Assembly (NCBI GenBank): GCA_910587625.1
Contig: CAJUMW010000001.1
Coordinates: forward strand, 26,475-90,474
Source of the DNA: an uncultured Christensenellaceae bacterium
GTDB taxonomy: Bacteria > Bacillota > Clostridia > Christensenellales > Borkfalkiaceae
Direction of reading: 5' to 3'
DNA length: 64,000 nt
Part shown: positions 27,841 through 37,294 of the stretch, piece by piece
How the letters are laid out: every line of letters begins with the position of its first letter
How positions within the stretch are numbered: position 1 is the first letter of the stretch
The notes under the pieces: model-generated
The model's database searches: none
Told to the model about the DNA's origin: nothing
What the model saw: the letters and a program-made list of their open reading frames with translations, nothing else
Made by a program: the position numbers and the translations under genes

Positions 27841-28233
27841 GTGTTTATAACTACAAAGGGCAGAAACGCTTTGAAAGTAATGATTGATTTGGCGCAGCAC
27901 GAAGGAGAGGGCTTTATTTCGCTTACGGATATTGCCGAGCGACAAAAGGAGTCGTTAAAATATTTGGAAGCCTCGGCAAAGCAGTTGTCGGCAAGCGGTC
28001 TTGTAGTAAGCGCGCGCGGCAAAAACGGCGGATATAAGCTCGCAAAACACGCCGCCGAGTATTCGGTTGCCGAGATACTCATTTCGGGGGAAGGTTCGTT
28101 GGCGCCCGTAAGCTGCCTTGATAACGGGTGTGAAAATGCCTGTACCTGCCAAACTTTGCCGCTTTTTAAAGAGCTTGACGAAGTAATTATGAATTTTTTA
28201 AACTCGAAGTCGCTAATAGATTTAATACAATAA
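27841..28233 (+). CDS. iscR: Rrf2/IscR-family regulator
   Basis: A 130-residue winged-helix Rrf2 protein (FITTKGRNALKVMIDLA, RQKESLKYLEASAKQL, RGKNGGYKLAK). A cysteine group near residues 92-103 (Cys92, 97, 101 and 103) matches the cluster-binding loop of IscR, so it probably senses Fe-S status. GTG start after GGAGG (27829-27833), almost touching nadA and co-transcribed with it. It is followed by a palindrome that overlaps the -35 box of the iscS promoter, the obvious target. The IscR name is by analogy; CymR-like members lack these cysteines. Confidence 0.85.
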   Translation: MFITTKGRNALKVMIDLAQHEGEGFISLTDIAERQKESLKYLEASAKQLSASGLVVSARGKNGGYKLAKHAAEYSVAEILISGEGSLAPVSCLDNGCENACTCQTLPLFKELDEVIMNFLNSKSLIDLIQ

Positions 28234-28250
28234 ATTTTTCAAAATCGCTT

Positions 28251-28313
28251 AATTCCTATTGACAAAATAGGAATTAAATTTTATAATTAAATCATACTTA
28301 CAGAGTAGGAATT
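28251..28313 (+). promoter_or_regulatory. Promoter and Rrf2-type operator of iscS-iscU
   Basis: TTGACA (28259-28264), 17 bases, TATAAT (28282-28287). An inverted repeat AATTCCTA/TAGGAATT (28251-28258 and 28268-28275) surrounds the -35 box. A third TAGGAATT copy (28306-28313) overlaps the ribosome binding site of iscS. Binding of the upstream Rrf2 protein here would block transcription. Confidence 0.8.
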
Positions 28314-28317
28314 AGAA

Positions 28318-29508
28318 ATGAAAGTTGTATATGTGGATAACGCTGCGACCACCGCTATGAGCGACGTCGCAATCGACGCAATGACTCCCTATTTAAAAGA
28401 GGTGTACGGAAACCCTTCTTCTCTGCACACGGTCGGGCAAATCGCAAAGGAAGCGCTCGACGACGCAAGGGCAAGAATTGCAAAGTGCATAAACTGTCAG
28501 CCAAAGGAAATATATTTTACTTCGGGCGGCAGCGAAGCGGACAATCAAGCCATACGTTCGGCGGCGTTAAACGGGGCGCGTAAGGGCAAAAAACATATAG
28601 TGACAACGGCATTTGAACACCACGCCGTGCTGCACACCCTCGAAAAACTTGAAAAAGAGGGGTTTGAAGTAACCTATCTCGACGTACACGAAAACGGTTT
28701 GATAACTGCAAGAGAGGTGGAAGCGGCTTTACGCGACGATACCGCGCTTGTTACGATAATGTTTGCCAATAACGAAATCGGTACGGTTTTGCCGATTGCC
28801 GAAATAGGAGAGATTTGCCGAAAATACGGCGTTGTTTTTCATACGGACGCGGTTCAGGCGGTCGGACACATTCCCGTTGACGTAACGGCGCAAAATATAG
28901 ATATGCTTTCGCTGTCGGCGCACAAGTTCCACGGCGCAAAGGGCGTCGGCGCGCTTTATGTAAAGAGCGGCATACCCTTGCAGACTTTTGTCGAGGGGGG
29001 CGCGCAGGAACGCGGCAAGCGTGCCGGCACCGAAAATTTGGGCGGTATCGCCTCGATGGCGGCGGCTCTCGAATATGCCGTAGAGCATATGAAAGAAAAT
29101 AGTACAAAGATACAAAGTTTGAGGGACAAGCTGATTGACGGGCTGTTGAAAATACCTCATTCCAAGCTCAACGGAGACAGATGCAGTCGGCTTCCGTCGA
29201 ATTTAAATATGTGCTTCGAGGGAATCGAGGGTGAAAGCCTTTTATTGCTTCTCGACGCAAAGGGAATATGCGCTTCGTCGGGCTCTGCCTGTACTTCGGG
29301 TTCGTTGGACCCCTCGCACGTTTTGCTTGCGCTTGGGCTTCCGCACGAGGTGGCGCACGGCTCGCTTAGAATTAGCCTTTGCGAGTATAACACCCAAGAG
29401 GACGTTGAAATTATTTTAAACGAAGTTCCAAAAGTCGTAGCCTATCTTCGCAATATTTCACCCGTCTGGGAAGAGCTTGAAAATGGCGAGAAGCCGCATT
29501 TAATTTAA
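28318..29508 (+). CDS. iscS: Cysteine desulfurase
   Basis: A 396-residue PLP enzyme of the NifS/IscS group that takes sulfur from cysteine as a persulfide for Fe-S cluster and thio-cofactor synthesis. The PLP lysine is Lys203 in SAHKFHGAKG and the persulfide cysteine is Cys325 in SSGSACTSGS. VDNAATTAMS at the N-terminus and TSGGSEADNQA are also diagnostic. The AGGA of a TAGGAATT repeat serves as its ribosome binding site. The scaffold gene iscU follows after 13 bases. Confidence 0.95.
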   Translation: MKVVYVDNAATTAMSDVAIDAMTPYLKEVYGNPSSLHTVGQIAKEALDDARARIAKCINCQPKEIYFTSGGSEADNQAIRSAALNGARKGKKHIVTTAFEHHAVLHTLEKLEKEGFEVTYLDVHENGLITAREVEAALRDDTALVTIMFANNEIGTVLPIAEIGEICRKYGVVFHTDAVQAVGHIPVDVTAQNIDMLSLSAHKFHGAKGVGALYVKSGIPLQTFVEGGAQERGKRAGTENLGGIASMAAALEYAVEHMKENSTKIQSLRDKLIDGLLKIPHSKLNGDRCSRLPSNLNMCFEGIEGESLLLLLDAKGICASSGSACTSGSLDPSHVLLALGLPHEVAHGSLRISLCEYNTQEDVEIILNEVPKVVAYLRNISPVWEELENGEKPHLI

Positions 29509-29521
29509 GGAGAAAATTGTT

Positions 29522-29938
29522 ATGGCATTGTACAGCGAAAAGGTTATGGACCACTTTACAAATCCGAGAAACGTCGGAAAAATCGAGGACGCCGACGGCG
29601 TAGGAGAAGTAGGAAACGCCAAGTGCGGCGACATTATGAAGATATATCTTAAAATAGAAAACGATATAATAGTCGACGTAAAATTCAACACTTTCGGTTG
29701 CGGAAGCGCAATTGCTTCGTCGTCTATGGCAACCGAGCTCATTAAGGGTAAACCCATTTCACAGGCGCTCGAACTTACAAACAAGGCGGTTGCCGAGGCG
29801 CTCGACGGCTTACCCGCGCACAAAATGCACTGTTCTGTTCTCGCCGAAGAGGCTATCCGTTCGGCAATTAAAAACTATTACGACACGCACGGAATTGCCT
29901 ATGACAAAGCGCAGTTCCCCGACCCTCACGAAGATTGA
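29522..29938 (+). CDS. iscU: Fe-S cluster scaffold protein, IscU/NifU type
   Basis: A 138-residue scaffold with the three cysteines of the family: NAKCGD, FGCGSAIASSS and MHCSVLAEEAI. The nearby Asp after the first cysteine is typical. It accepts sulfur from IscS and assembles clusters for transfer. AAGGAG precedes the start. It belongs to an iscR-controlled two-gene unit with iscS. A hairpin follows. Confidence 0.95.
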   Translation: MALYSEKVMDHFTNPRNVGKIEDADGVGEVGNAKCGDIMKIYLKIENDIIVDVKFNTFGCGSAIASSSMATELIKGKPISQALELTNKAVAEALDGLPAHKMHCSVLAEEAIRSAIKNYYDTHGIAYDKAQFPDPHED

Positions 29939-29958
29939 TTTTAATATTTATTTGATTT

Positions 29959-29982
29959 TCCCCCGTAATGCGTTACGGGGGA
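29959..29982 (+). terminator. Hairpin terminator after iscU
   Basis: A ten-bp stem TCCCCCGTAA/TTACGGGGGA (29959-29968 with 29973-29982) and a four-base loop. The following T run is short, so termination may be partial. Confidence 0.65.
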
Positions 29983-30032
29983 TTTGTCATAACTCTGGAC
30001 AAGTCGGAATACCTTAGAAAAAGAGGTATGAT

Positions 30033-32639
30033 ATGGCTAATTTTTGTTTCGAGGACGAAGCGCAGACTCTAAAAAAACTTAAAACGTCAAAGGACGGTTT
30101 AAGCGTTGAAGAGGCTCAAACCCGACTTTCCGAAAACGGCGTAAATGCGCTCGATAGCGGCAAAAGCATGGGGCTGTTGGGGCTGTTTTTTTCGCAATTC
30201 AAGGACTTTATGACTATACTTTTGATTGTTGCGGCGGCAGTTTCCGGGCTTATCGCTTTTTTGTCGAAGGACAAAAACGATTTAACCGACACATTTATTA
30301 TTCTTGCAATTATATTTTTGAACGCCGTTGTCGGCACTGTTCAGCAGTACAGGGCGGACAAGGCCATTGAAAATTTAAAAAAGCTTTCGGCAAACACCTG
30401 CAAGGTGAGGCGCGGCGGCAAGGAAATCGTTATCCCATGCGAAGAGCTTACGATAGGCGACATCGTGCTTTTGGAGGAGGGGGACGTCGTTCCTGCGGAT
30501 TGCAGAATTATAGAGTGCAATGCGCTTGTCTGTGACGAGTCTGCGCTCACCGGCGAAAGCGTGGGCGTTGAAAAAAACGAAAAGCGCATAGTCGGCAACA
30601 AGGTTGCGCTCGGCAATATGACAAACACGCTGTTTTGCTCGACGTTTGTTGTGCGCGGAAATGCTCAAGCTGTAGTTACCGCAGTCGGAATGAATACCGA
30701 AATGGGTAAAATAGCGGCGATGTTGCAGGGCAACAAGGCTTCAAAAACTCCGCTTGAAAAAAGTCTTGACAAGCTCGGCAAAATAATTTCGGCGTTCGTG
30801 CTATGTGTGACAGCCGTAATATTTATTATGGGAATGTGCGTTCGCGACGACGGACTTTTGAAAAACTTTATGACTTCGGTTGCAATTGCCGTTGCGGCTA
30901 TTCCCGAGGGATTGCCTGCCGTCGTCACTATTATAATGGCAATGGGCGTGCAAAAAATGAGCAAGAAGGGCGTTGTTATACGCAAGCTCAAATCGGTTGA
31001 AACTTTGGGCGGCTGCTCGGTAATTTGTTCGGATAAAACGGGTACGCTCACTCAAAACAAGCTGTCAACCGTCGCAGCTTATTATGACGGTAAAGCACGT
31101 TCAATCGAGGATATTGCGGGGTGTAACAAGCTTTTGCAGTGTATGGTTGCGTGCACTACGGTAAAAGGCGGTATGGGCAACTATATAGGTGATCCGACGG
31201 AGATTGCCCTAAGGATATGTGCCGACGAACGCTCTTTCAACGCCGAATTCAATCGAATTTGCGAGCTTCCCTTTACCTCGGAGCGCAAGATGATGACTGT
31301 AGCCGCAGACTTTAGCGGAGAAAAAAATAATTATACCAAGGGCGCGCCCGATATACTAATAAAAAAGTGTACGAAAATTCTCACGGAAAGCGGCGTCAGG
31401 CAGCTTACGGACGGGGATATAGCTCAAATAACGGCAAAAAACAACGAGATGTCGGACGAGGCGTTGCGCGTTCTCGGGTTTGCATATTCTCCGTTCAACG
31501 GCAAGGCAAGCGAAGAGAATATGATATTTATCGGACTTGTGGGAATGGTCGACTCGCTTAAAGAGGGCGTTAGGGAGGCTGTGGAAGAGTGCCGCCGCGC
31601 CGGCGTTGCCACGGTTATGATTACGGGGGATCACGTCAGAACGGCGTTTGCCATTGCAAAAAAGCTGGGTATTGCCGAAAACGAGTCCGAGGTTATGACG
31701 GGTGACGAGCTGGACGCATTGCCCAAGTCGCAGCGCGACGGCGCGATTGCCAAGTGCAGGGTGTTTGCGAGAGTTTCTCCCAAGCACAAGAACATTATTG
31801 TCAAATCGCTGAAACGCAGCGGCAGGGTAGTTGCAATGACGGGTGACGGCATTAACGACGCACCAAGCATTAAGAGCGCGGACATAGGTATTGCTATGGG
31901 CGTTTCGGGTACGGACGTTACCAAAAGCGCTTCCGATATGGTAATTTCGGACGACAACTTTACAACCATAGTGTCGGCGGTCAAAGAGGGACGCAGAATT
32001 TCGTCGAATATAAAAAAGACTATTTTGTTCTTCCTTTCCACAAACCTTGCAGAGGTGCTTGCAATACTGTTTGCCTCGCTGTTTTTATTCAGGTTCGACT
32101 TCTTGCTGTCCACCCAGCTTCTTTGGCTCAACTTAATTACCGACAGCTTCCCCGTGCTTGCGCTCGGCGTTGAAAAGGCTGACGACGATGTGATGAACCG
32201 TCCTCCCGAAAAAGCCGAAAAGGGTCTGTTTTGCAAAAGTTCGCTTGCTTCGGTTGCGTTTTTCGGTCTATTTATGACAGCTGTAACCTTGGGTGTTTTT
32301 GTCGTTACCCTCAATATATGGGGCAACGAAATAGCAACTACCATTACTTTTATGACTATTTCCTTCCTCGAGCTGTTTCAGGCGTTCAATATCCGTTCCG
32401 AACGCGGTTCTGCGTTTAAAAAGTTCTTTTCCAATAAAATTTTGCTTGCTACCGTGGCTATCGGCGTGTTGCTCAACGTGTTGTTGTGCGTAAGTCCGCT
32501 GTCGGCTGCGTTCGGGCTTGTAAAATTGAATTTTGTGCAGTGGCTTATTGCTTTCATCGTTCCGCTTTCGATAATTCCTGTCGGAGAGGCGTATAAAATG
32601 GCGCTTCGCATATTGACAAAACGCAAAACAAAGGTATAA
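30033..32639 (+). CDS. P-type (P2) calcium-transporting ATPase
   Basis: An 868-residue cation pump with ten predicted TM helices. The cation-transporter N domain is at the start and the actuator carries SALTGESV. The phosphorylated Asp334 lies in CSDKTGTLTQN. Further on are KGAPDIL and the TGDGINDAPSIKSADIG hinge. PEGLPAVV in TM4 and NLITDSFPVLALG in TM6 are typical of SERCA/PMCA-like Ca2+ pumps, which also occur in many Firmicutes. Start after AAGAGGT. The GH43 gene begins 29 bases later and may share the message. Calcium is the likely ion, but Mn2+ cannot be excluded. Confidence 0.9.
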   Translation: MANFCFEDEAQTLKKLKTSKDGLSVEEAQTRLSENGVNALDSGKSMGLLGLFFSQFKDFMTILLIVAAAVSGLIAFLSKDKNDLTDTFIILAIIFLNAVVGTVQQYRADKAIENLKKLSANTCKVRRGGKEIVIPCEELTIGDIVLLEEGDVVPADCRIIECNALVCDESALTGESVGVEKNEKRIVGNKVALGNMTNTLFCSTFVVRGNAQAVVTAVGMNTEMGKIAAMLQGNKASKTPLEKSLDKLGKIISAFVLCVTAVIFIMGMCVRDDGLLKNFMTSVAIAVAAIPEGLPAVVTIIMAMGVQKMSKKGVVIRKLKSVETLGGCSVICSDKTGTLTQNKLSTVAAYYDGKARSIEDIAGCNKLLQCMVACTTVKGGMGNYIGDPTEIALRICADERSFNAEFNRICELPFTSERKMMTVAADFSGEKNNYTKGAPDILIKKCTKILTESGVRQLTDGDIAQITAKNNEMSDEALRVLGFAYSPFNGKASEENMIFIGLVGMVDSLKEGVREAVEECRRAGVATVMITGDHVRTAFAIAKKLGIAENESEVMTGDELDALPKSQRDGAIAKCRVFARVSPKHKNIIVKSLKRSGRVVAMTGDGINDAPSIKSADIGIAMGVSGTDVTKSASDMVISDDNFTTIVSAVKEGRRISSNIKKTILFFLSTNLAEVLAILFASLFLFRFDFLLSTQLLWLNLITDSFPVLALGVEKADDDVMNRPPEKAEKGLFCKSSLASVAFFGLFMTAVTLGVFVVTLNIWGNEIATTITFMTISFLELFQAFNIRSERGSAFKKFFSNKILLATVAIGVLLNVLLCVSPLSAAFGLVKLNFVQWLIAFIVPLSIIPVGEAYKMALRILTKRKTKV

Positions 32640-32668
32640 TTTAATGGATAAACACAAGAGGTAGAACT

Positions 32669-34093
32669 ATGCAACAGGCTTTCAATCCCTTTCTTCCGAG
32701 CTATGAATATATTCCCGACGGAGAACCGCATATTTTCGACGGCAGAGTATATCTTTACGGCTCGCACGACAGATTCAACGGCAAACGTTTTTGTATGAAC
32801 GACTATGTTTGTTGGTCTGCGCCCGTCGATAATTTAAAACAGTGGCGGTATGAGGGCGTCATATGGAAAATCAGCGACGACCCGAGCAAGAAGAGGGGTA
32901 TGTTTAAGCAGATGTATGCGCCCGACGTGGTGCGCGGTAACGACGGCAAATACTATTTATATTATTTTATAGGCACGCAGGGTACGATAGGCGTGGCGGT
33001 CTGCGACACTCCTTCCGGCCGATACGGCTATCTCGGCAGAGTTCGCTACCCAAACGGCAAAATTTTGGGTATGAACGGAGAGAATGACATTTGGCAGTTT
33101 GACCCCGGAGTTTTCCGCGACGACGACGGCAAGATATATTTATATACGGGTTTCGGCGCAAAATGCCGCAATCCGCTTACAAGGTTTCGCTCTCCAAACG
33201 TTTACGGCGCTATGGGAGCGGAGCTTGAAGAGGATATGCTTACCCTAAAGCTTCCGCTCGCAAGCATTGCAAAAACAAGGCGCAATTCCAAGGGAACGGG
33301 GTTTGAAGGACACGAGTTTTTCGAAGCCTCGTCAATGCGCAAATTTAACGGTAAATACTATTTTATATATTCTTCGGTAAACGGACACGAACTTTGTTAC
33401 GCTATGGGCAACAGCCCTTTGGGAGAGTTTAAATACGGCGGTACGCTGGTAAGCATAGGTGACGTGGGTCTGTCTGAAAAGCCGTTGAATTATCTCGGCA
33501 ATACTCACGGCAGTATCGAGCGTATCGGTAACAAATATTACGTCTTTTATCACAGGCAGACAAACAGCCATTGTTTCTCGCGTCAAGCTTGCGCCGAAGA
33601 GATTATTATCAATAGTGACGGCACTTTTAATCAAGCGGAAGTAACGTCGTGCGGGCTAAACGGCGGCGCACTCAAAGCGCAAGGAGAGTACGAAGCGCGC
33701 ATAGCCTGCAATCTGTTTTCAAAAAGAGGCGTAAGGTTCTATATGTGCAGATTGCCCAAGGGCGTGCATCCGTACTTTACCCAAACGGGCTGCGACAGGG
33801 AAGAGGACGGAGACCAATATATAGCTAATTTTTGTAATGGCGCAACCTGCGGCTTCAAATATTTCGAGTTTAACGGCAACGATAAAATAAGCGTTACGGT
33901 AAGCGGAAACGGTAAGGGTAAAATGCTAGTAAAAGAGTCGTTATCGGGGGATATTGTGGGGGTAATAGATATCGACGCAAAAAATACGGCGCAAAAATTT
34001 ACCGCGCGATTGAACATTTCGGACGGAATAAAACCTCTGTACTTTACTTTTACGGGCAAGGGCAAGTTGAACTTTTACGGTTTTTCTTTTTAA
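32669..34093 (+). CDS. GH43-family glycosidase
   Basis: A 474-residue five-bladed propeller enzyme of glycoside hydrolase family 43. The likely base is Asp17 (IPDGEPHIFDG), the modulating Asp is in QFDPGVFRDDDGK, and the acid Glu is in GHEFFEASSMRKFNGKYY. The C-terminal 130 residues form a beta-sandwich-like accessory domain. There is no signal peptide, so it should cleave imported arabino- or xylo-oligosaccharides inside the cell. It fits the plant- or mucin-glycan lifestyle suggested by the GH3 genes downstream. Xylosidase and arabinofuranosidase cannot be told apart by eye. Confidence 0.9.
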   Translation: MQQAFNPFLPSYEYIPDGEPHIFDGRVYLYGSHDRFNGKRFCMNDYVCWSAPVDNLKQWRYEGVIWKISDDPSKKRGMFKQMYAPDVVRGNDGKYYLYYFIGTQGTIGVAVCDTPSGRYGYLGRVRYPNGKILGMNGENDIWQFDPGVFRDDDGKIYLYTGFGAKCRNPLTRFRSPNVYGAMGAELEEDMLTLKLPLASIAKTRRNSKGTGFEGHEFFEASSMRKFNGKYYFIYSSVNGHELCYAMGNSPLGEFKYGGTLVSIGDVGLSEKPLNYLGNTHGSIERIGNKYYVFYHRQTNSHCFSRQACAEEIIINSDGTFNQAEVTSCGLNGGALKAQGEYEARIACNLFSKRGVRFYMCRLPKGVHPYFTQTGCDREEDGDQYIANFCNGATCGFKYFEFNGNDKISVTVSGNGKGKMLVKESLSGDIVGVIDIDAKNTAQKFTARLNISDGIKPLYFTFTGKGKLNFYGFSF

Positions 34094-34099
34094 TTTATG

Positions 34100-34136
34100 A
34101 GCGGCTGTCGCAAGTTAGCGCCGGCCGCTTATTTTA
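34100..34136 (+). terminator. Hairpin terminator after GH43 gene
   Basis: An imperfect 12-bp stem (34100-34111 with 34118-34129) of AGCGGC.../...GCCGCT type, followed by TATTTTA. Confidence 0.65.
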
Positions 34137-34154
34137 TAAAGTTGATTCAAACAT

Positions 34155-34183
34155 TTGACAAACGCCGTAATTGAGCGTATCAT
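34155..34183 (+). promoter_or_regulatory. Sigma-A promoter for the collagen-like lipoprotein
   Basis: Perfect TTGACA (34155-34160), 17-bp spacer, TATCAT (34178-34183). Confidence 0.8.
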
Positions 34184-34216
34184 TTTTATAGTGAAAAAAA
34201 ATTTTGGAGGGCAACA

Positions 34217-37198
34217 ATGACTGACAATAAAAAAAGACATGTCATTAACGCCGCGATAGGAGTGCTTGCGTCACTTGCAATGTCCTGCACGGTAGCACTA
34301 TGCGCATGCGCACCTACTAATGGAGAAGCCGGAAAGTCGGCTTACGAGATAGCCGTCGAAAACGGGTTTGAGGGAACCGAAGCAGAATGGCTGGAAAGTC
34401 TTAAAGGCGACAAGGGAGAAACCGGTTCGCAGGGTAACCAAGGCGTACAGGGACCTCAGGGTTCACAGGGCAACCAAGGCGCACAGGGACCTCAGGGACC
34501 TACCGGAGAAGCCGGTATCAACGGAAAATCGGCTTATGAAATTGCTGTTGCAAACGGGTTTGAAGGAACGGAGAAGGAGTGGATTGAAAGCTTAAAAGGC
34601 GCAACGGGCGCGCTTTCTATCGAAAAAGTCGAATACATAACCATTGACGATTGGAATATTCAGCACAAGCTTCAAATTACTTATACTGATAAGGACAACG
34701 TTTCCAAGACAATGACCACGGGCGAAACGGTAAACGTAGTCGACCAAAACATTTTCTACAATGCGGCGGACAACGACGATTTGTGGGCTTTAATCGGTTT
34801 GAACGTCAGAAGAATACGCCTTACCGACAATATTCTTTGGTCCGGCAACACATTTGTAGACCACTCGAAGGACAAGCCCATACCGGCAGTTCAATATACG
34901 CCCGTTGCAAAGTGGACTTCGATAATAACTCTTGAAAACGACGTTGAAATAGATATCAACGGAAAAGAAATTGTCTTAGAGGCGGATAGCATTGAAATAA
35001 TCGGCAATGCCAGCGTAACTTTTAAAAACGGAGACATTAAGCGCCTCAACAGAATTACGACGGACAACGAAGAGCTGTACGGCAAAGTGCTTGACGCAAA
35101 TCTTACCGAAAACGCGCTTCAGGGACATTATACCAACGGTGCGCCTTGGAACCCCGTAAGCAACGTTGTAGTCGAGCATATCGGCAGATCGGTCTATGTG
35201 CCTTCCACATATGCGGACGGCAAACCCGTTGCCGGTGACTTCGAACTTGCAAGAACGGAAAACTATGTAAAGCTTCCCGACACGCAAGGAAACACCGCTG
35301 TCGTAGCTACAAGCGGATACAGCGGTTCTGCGGCCGACGCTACTATTCACGTCAACAATTACTGCTCGCTCAAACTCGATACGGTAGATTACTTCACATT
35401 CTATACGGGCGTATTGGTGGACGGTCTTTCCTCTTCGGTCGAGGTTTTGAATAACTCTGTTCTCACCATTGAGGGAGCTTACGGCATTGCGACAAACGCT
35501 TCGGGTGCCGAGCGTTACAACGTCGTAGTAAACGTATATGATTCCGAAATAAACGCATCTTCAATCAACGACCGTCGCGAAACCATTCCCGCCGGCTTCG
35601 TTGTGGCAACAGCGTTGTTTATAAACGTACCCGGTTCGGTGGTAGTTCAAAACAGCGACCTTGTGGCAACTACACAGGCTCTCGTAGTGCGCGGCGGACA
35701 CGCAGTTGCGCGCAATTCAAGGCTTTCGGCCTACGGCGTAGCTCCCTATAATCAGAATAATTTCCAATGGGGCGCGGGCAACACCGTTCCCAATGCAACA
35801 GTAGTAGTTGGTAACGGCGGCAGCGGCTATCAATACGCGGCGGATTGTACGCTTACAAACTGCGAGGTAAAAAGCAACGCTTACTCGGGTACAAATTCAA
35901 CCTTCAATAAAAGTTGGGAAATTGTGTATGTTCAAGGTAACGGCGGCATAAACGATACGGGCGTCAATGCTAACGGAGAATGGATAGGCGCTACGTTTAC
36001 TTATGACGCAATGACGTTTGCGCGTTCGGGCAACGTTGATTTCCACGTTGAAAACAAGACGCCGACTTCGGCAAATGTTTACCGCCCCGAAATGCTGTTA
36101 AACGCTAACGAATGGTACGAAGCGGACACTCAGCGCAAGATACAGGACCTTATGGACTTCGGCGCTAAAAATATAAGACTTACAAAGGACCTCGACCTTG
36201 AATCCAATACCGTAAACGGTCAGTACGACGGATATACCGTTATCGACAGAGATATTACTATAGGGCTCAACGGTCACCTTTTAAAGATAGTTTCGAAGGG
36301 TATTGTAGTAACCAACAACGCCGACTTTAAACTTCAAAACGGCACCGTTATGATGAACAGAACGCTCGCTCCCTCGCAGGATGCCGAAGGCAACCCCAAC
36401 GTTGACGGCAACTATGCGATCGAGGTCGGAGAATTTGCTTCGCTTGCTTTGGAGTCGGTAAAAATGTATGCTAACCGCAGCGGTATATTTATGAACGGAA
36501 AAGCCGCTAATTTGGAAGTTACCGCAGATTCCGAAATTTCCGTCGGCGGCTTCTATGCAATAGGTACAAACGTAGACGGCAGCACCGATTTCGGTGTAAT
36601 GGTAACAATCAAATACTCGAAGATTCGTGCAAACGGAACGGTTAAGATGCCCGACGGCGCGCAAACGGCTGCCGCTCAGGGTGATAATAAGTACGGCGTA
36701 GGTATTCTCTATAACGTGCCCGGAACTCTTAAAATCGAGAAAGAAGCTGTAATCGAAGGCTTCACGCAGGGTATAGTTATGCGTGACGGCATTGCTGTCA
36801 TAGAGAACTCGACCGTAAACGTAACAGGCGGAAATATTTCGCTCGATAACTATGTCGGAGCGGGACACGACGATTGGGGCAGAGGCTACCTCGTTCCCAA
36901 CGCGGCTATAGTTATGGGCACTTACAACACTGTTTCCGAAATAAGGGATAACCTTTACCGTTCTCCCGTCAGCGTTACTTTGCGCAACGTTACGCTCGGC
37001 AAGGCAAGGGAAGAGTCGTATCTCGTCTATATTCACAACGACGGAGAGTCCACCGGCGACCTCGGCACAACTACCCTTACTTTCGATAAGCTCACAAAGA
37101 TGAAGAGCGGGAATGCGGATATTTATACAGTCTGCGACGGACAAAAGGACGATTTGGCAGGCAACAAAATTGTAATTTGGGACGAATCTGCAGTATAA
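34217..37198 (+). CDS. Collagen-like lipoprotein with beta-helix repeats
   Basis: A 993-residue exported lipoprotein with a signal peptide and lipobox near residues 28-31 (LCAC). Two copies of a short domain (GKSAYEIAVENGFEGTEAEW type, near residues 39-68 and 102-130) flank about ten Gly-X-Y triplets (GPQGSQGNQGAQG). The rest has two large similar halves of parallel beta-helix type (repeated phrases such as VDINGKEI/IGLNGH, YGIATN/YAIGTN and NVPGSVVV/NVPGTLKI), as in pectate-lyase-like or adhesin folds. No catalytic residues could be assigned, so it may bind a polymer instead of cleaving it. It has a strong GGAGGG site, its own promoter and its own terminator. Confidence 0.8.
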   Translation: MTDNKKRHVINAAIGVLASLAMSCTVALCACAPTNGEAGKSAYEIAVENGFEGTEAEWLESLKGDKGETGSQGNQGVQGPQGSQGNQGAQGPQGPTGEAGINGKSAYEIAVANGFEGTEKEWIESLKGATGALSIEKVEYITIDDWNIQHKLQITYTDKDNVSKTMTTGETVNVVDQNIFYNAADNDDLWALIGLNVRRIRLTDNILWSGNTFVDHSKDKPIPAVQYTPVAKWTSIITLENDVEIDINGKEIVLEADSIEIIGNASVTFKNGDIKRLNRITTDNEELYGKVLDANLTENALQGHYTNGAPWNPVSNVVVEHIGRSVYVPSTYADGKPVAGDFELARTENYVKLPDTQGNTAVVATSGYSGSAADATIHVNNYCSLKLDTVDYFTFYTGVLVDGLSSSVEVLNNSVLTIEGAYGIATNASGAERYNVVVNVYDSEINASSINDRRETIPAGFVVATALFINVPGSVVVQNSDLVATTQALVVRGGHAVARNSRLSAYGVAPYNQNNFQWGAGNTVPNATVVVGNGGSGYQYAADCTLTNCEVKSNAYSGTNSTFNKSWEIVYVQGNGGINDTGVNANGEWIGATFTYDAMTFARSGNVDFHVENKTPTSANVYRPEMLLNANEWYEADTQRKIQDLMDFGAKNIRLTKDLDLESNTVNGQYDGYTVIDRDITIGLNGHLLKIVSKGIVVTNNADFKLQNGTVMMNRTLAPSQDAEGNPNVDGNYAIEVGEFASLALESVKMYANRSGIFMNGKAANLEVTADSEISVGGFYAIGTNVDGSTDFGVMVTIKYSKIRANGTVKMPDGAQTAAAQGDNKYGVGILYNVPGTLKIEKEAVIEGFTQGIVMRDGIAVIENSTVNVTGGNISLDNYVGAGHDDWGRGYLVPNAAIVMGTYNTVSEIRDNLYRSPVSVTLRNVTLGKAREESYLVYIHNDGESTGDLGTTTLTFDKLTKMKSGNADIYTVCDGQKDDLAGNKIVIWDESAV

Positions 37199-37215
37199 TA
37201 ACTTAAAAAATCAAT

Positions 37216-37246
37216 ACCCGACGTATACTGACGGTATGCGTCGGGT
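37216..37246 (+). terminator. Rho-independent terminator
   Basis: A 13-bp stem with one G-U pair (37216-37228 with 37234-37246), followed by TTAATTT. Confidence 0.8.
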
Positions 37247-37294
37247 TTAATTTGTAAAATACTTGTAACTTTCAGCGGAGTAATTAATAAATTA

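Noticed and set aside
34390..34530. Short G-rich tandem repeat as a CRISPR or satellite array
   Set aside because: It is the in-frame Gly-X-Y coding repeat of the collagen-like lipoprotein.
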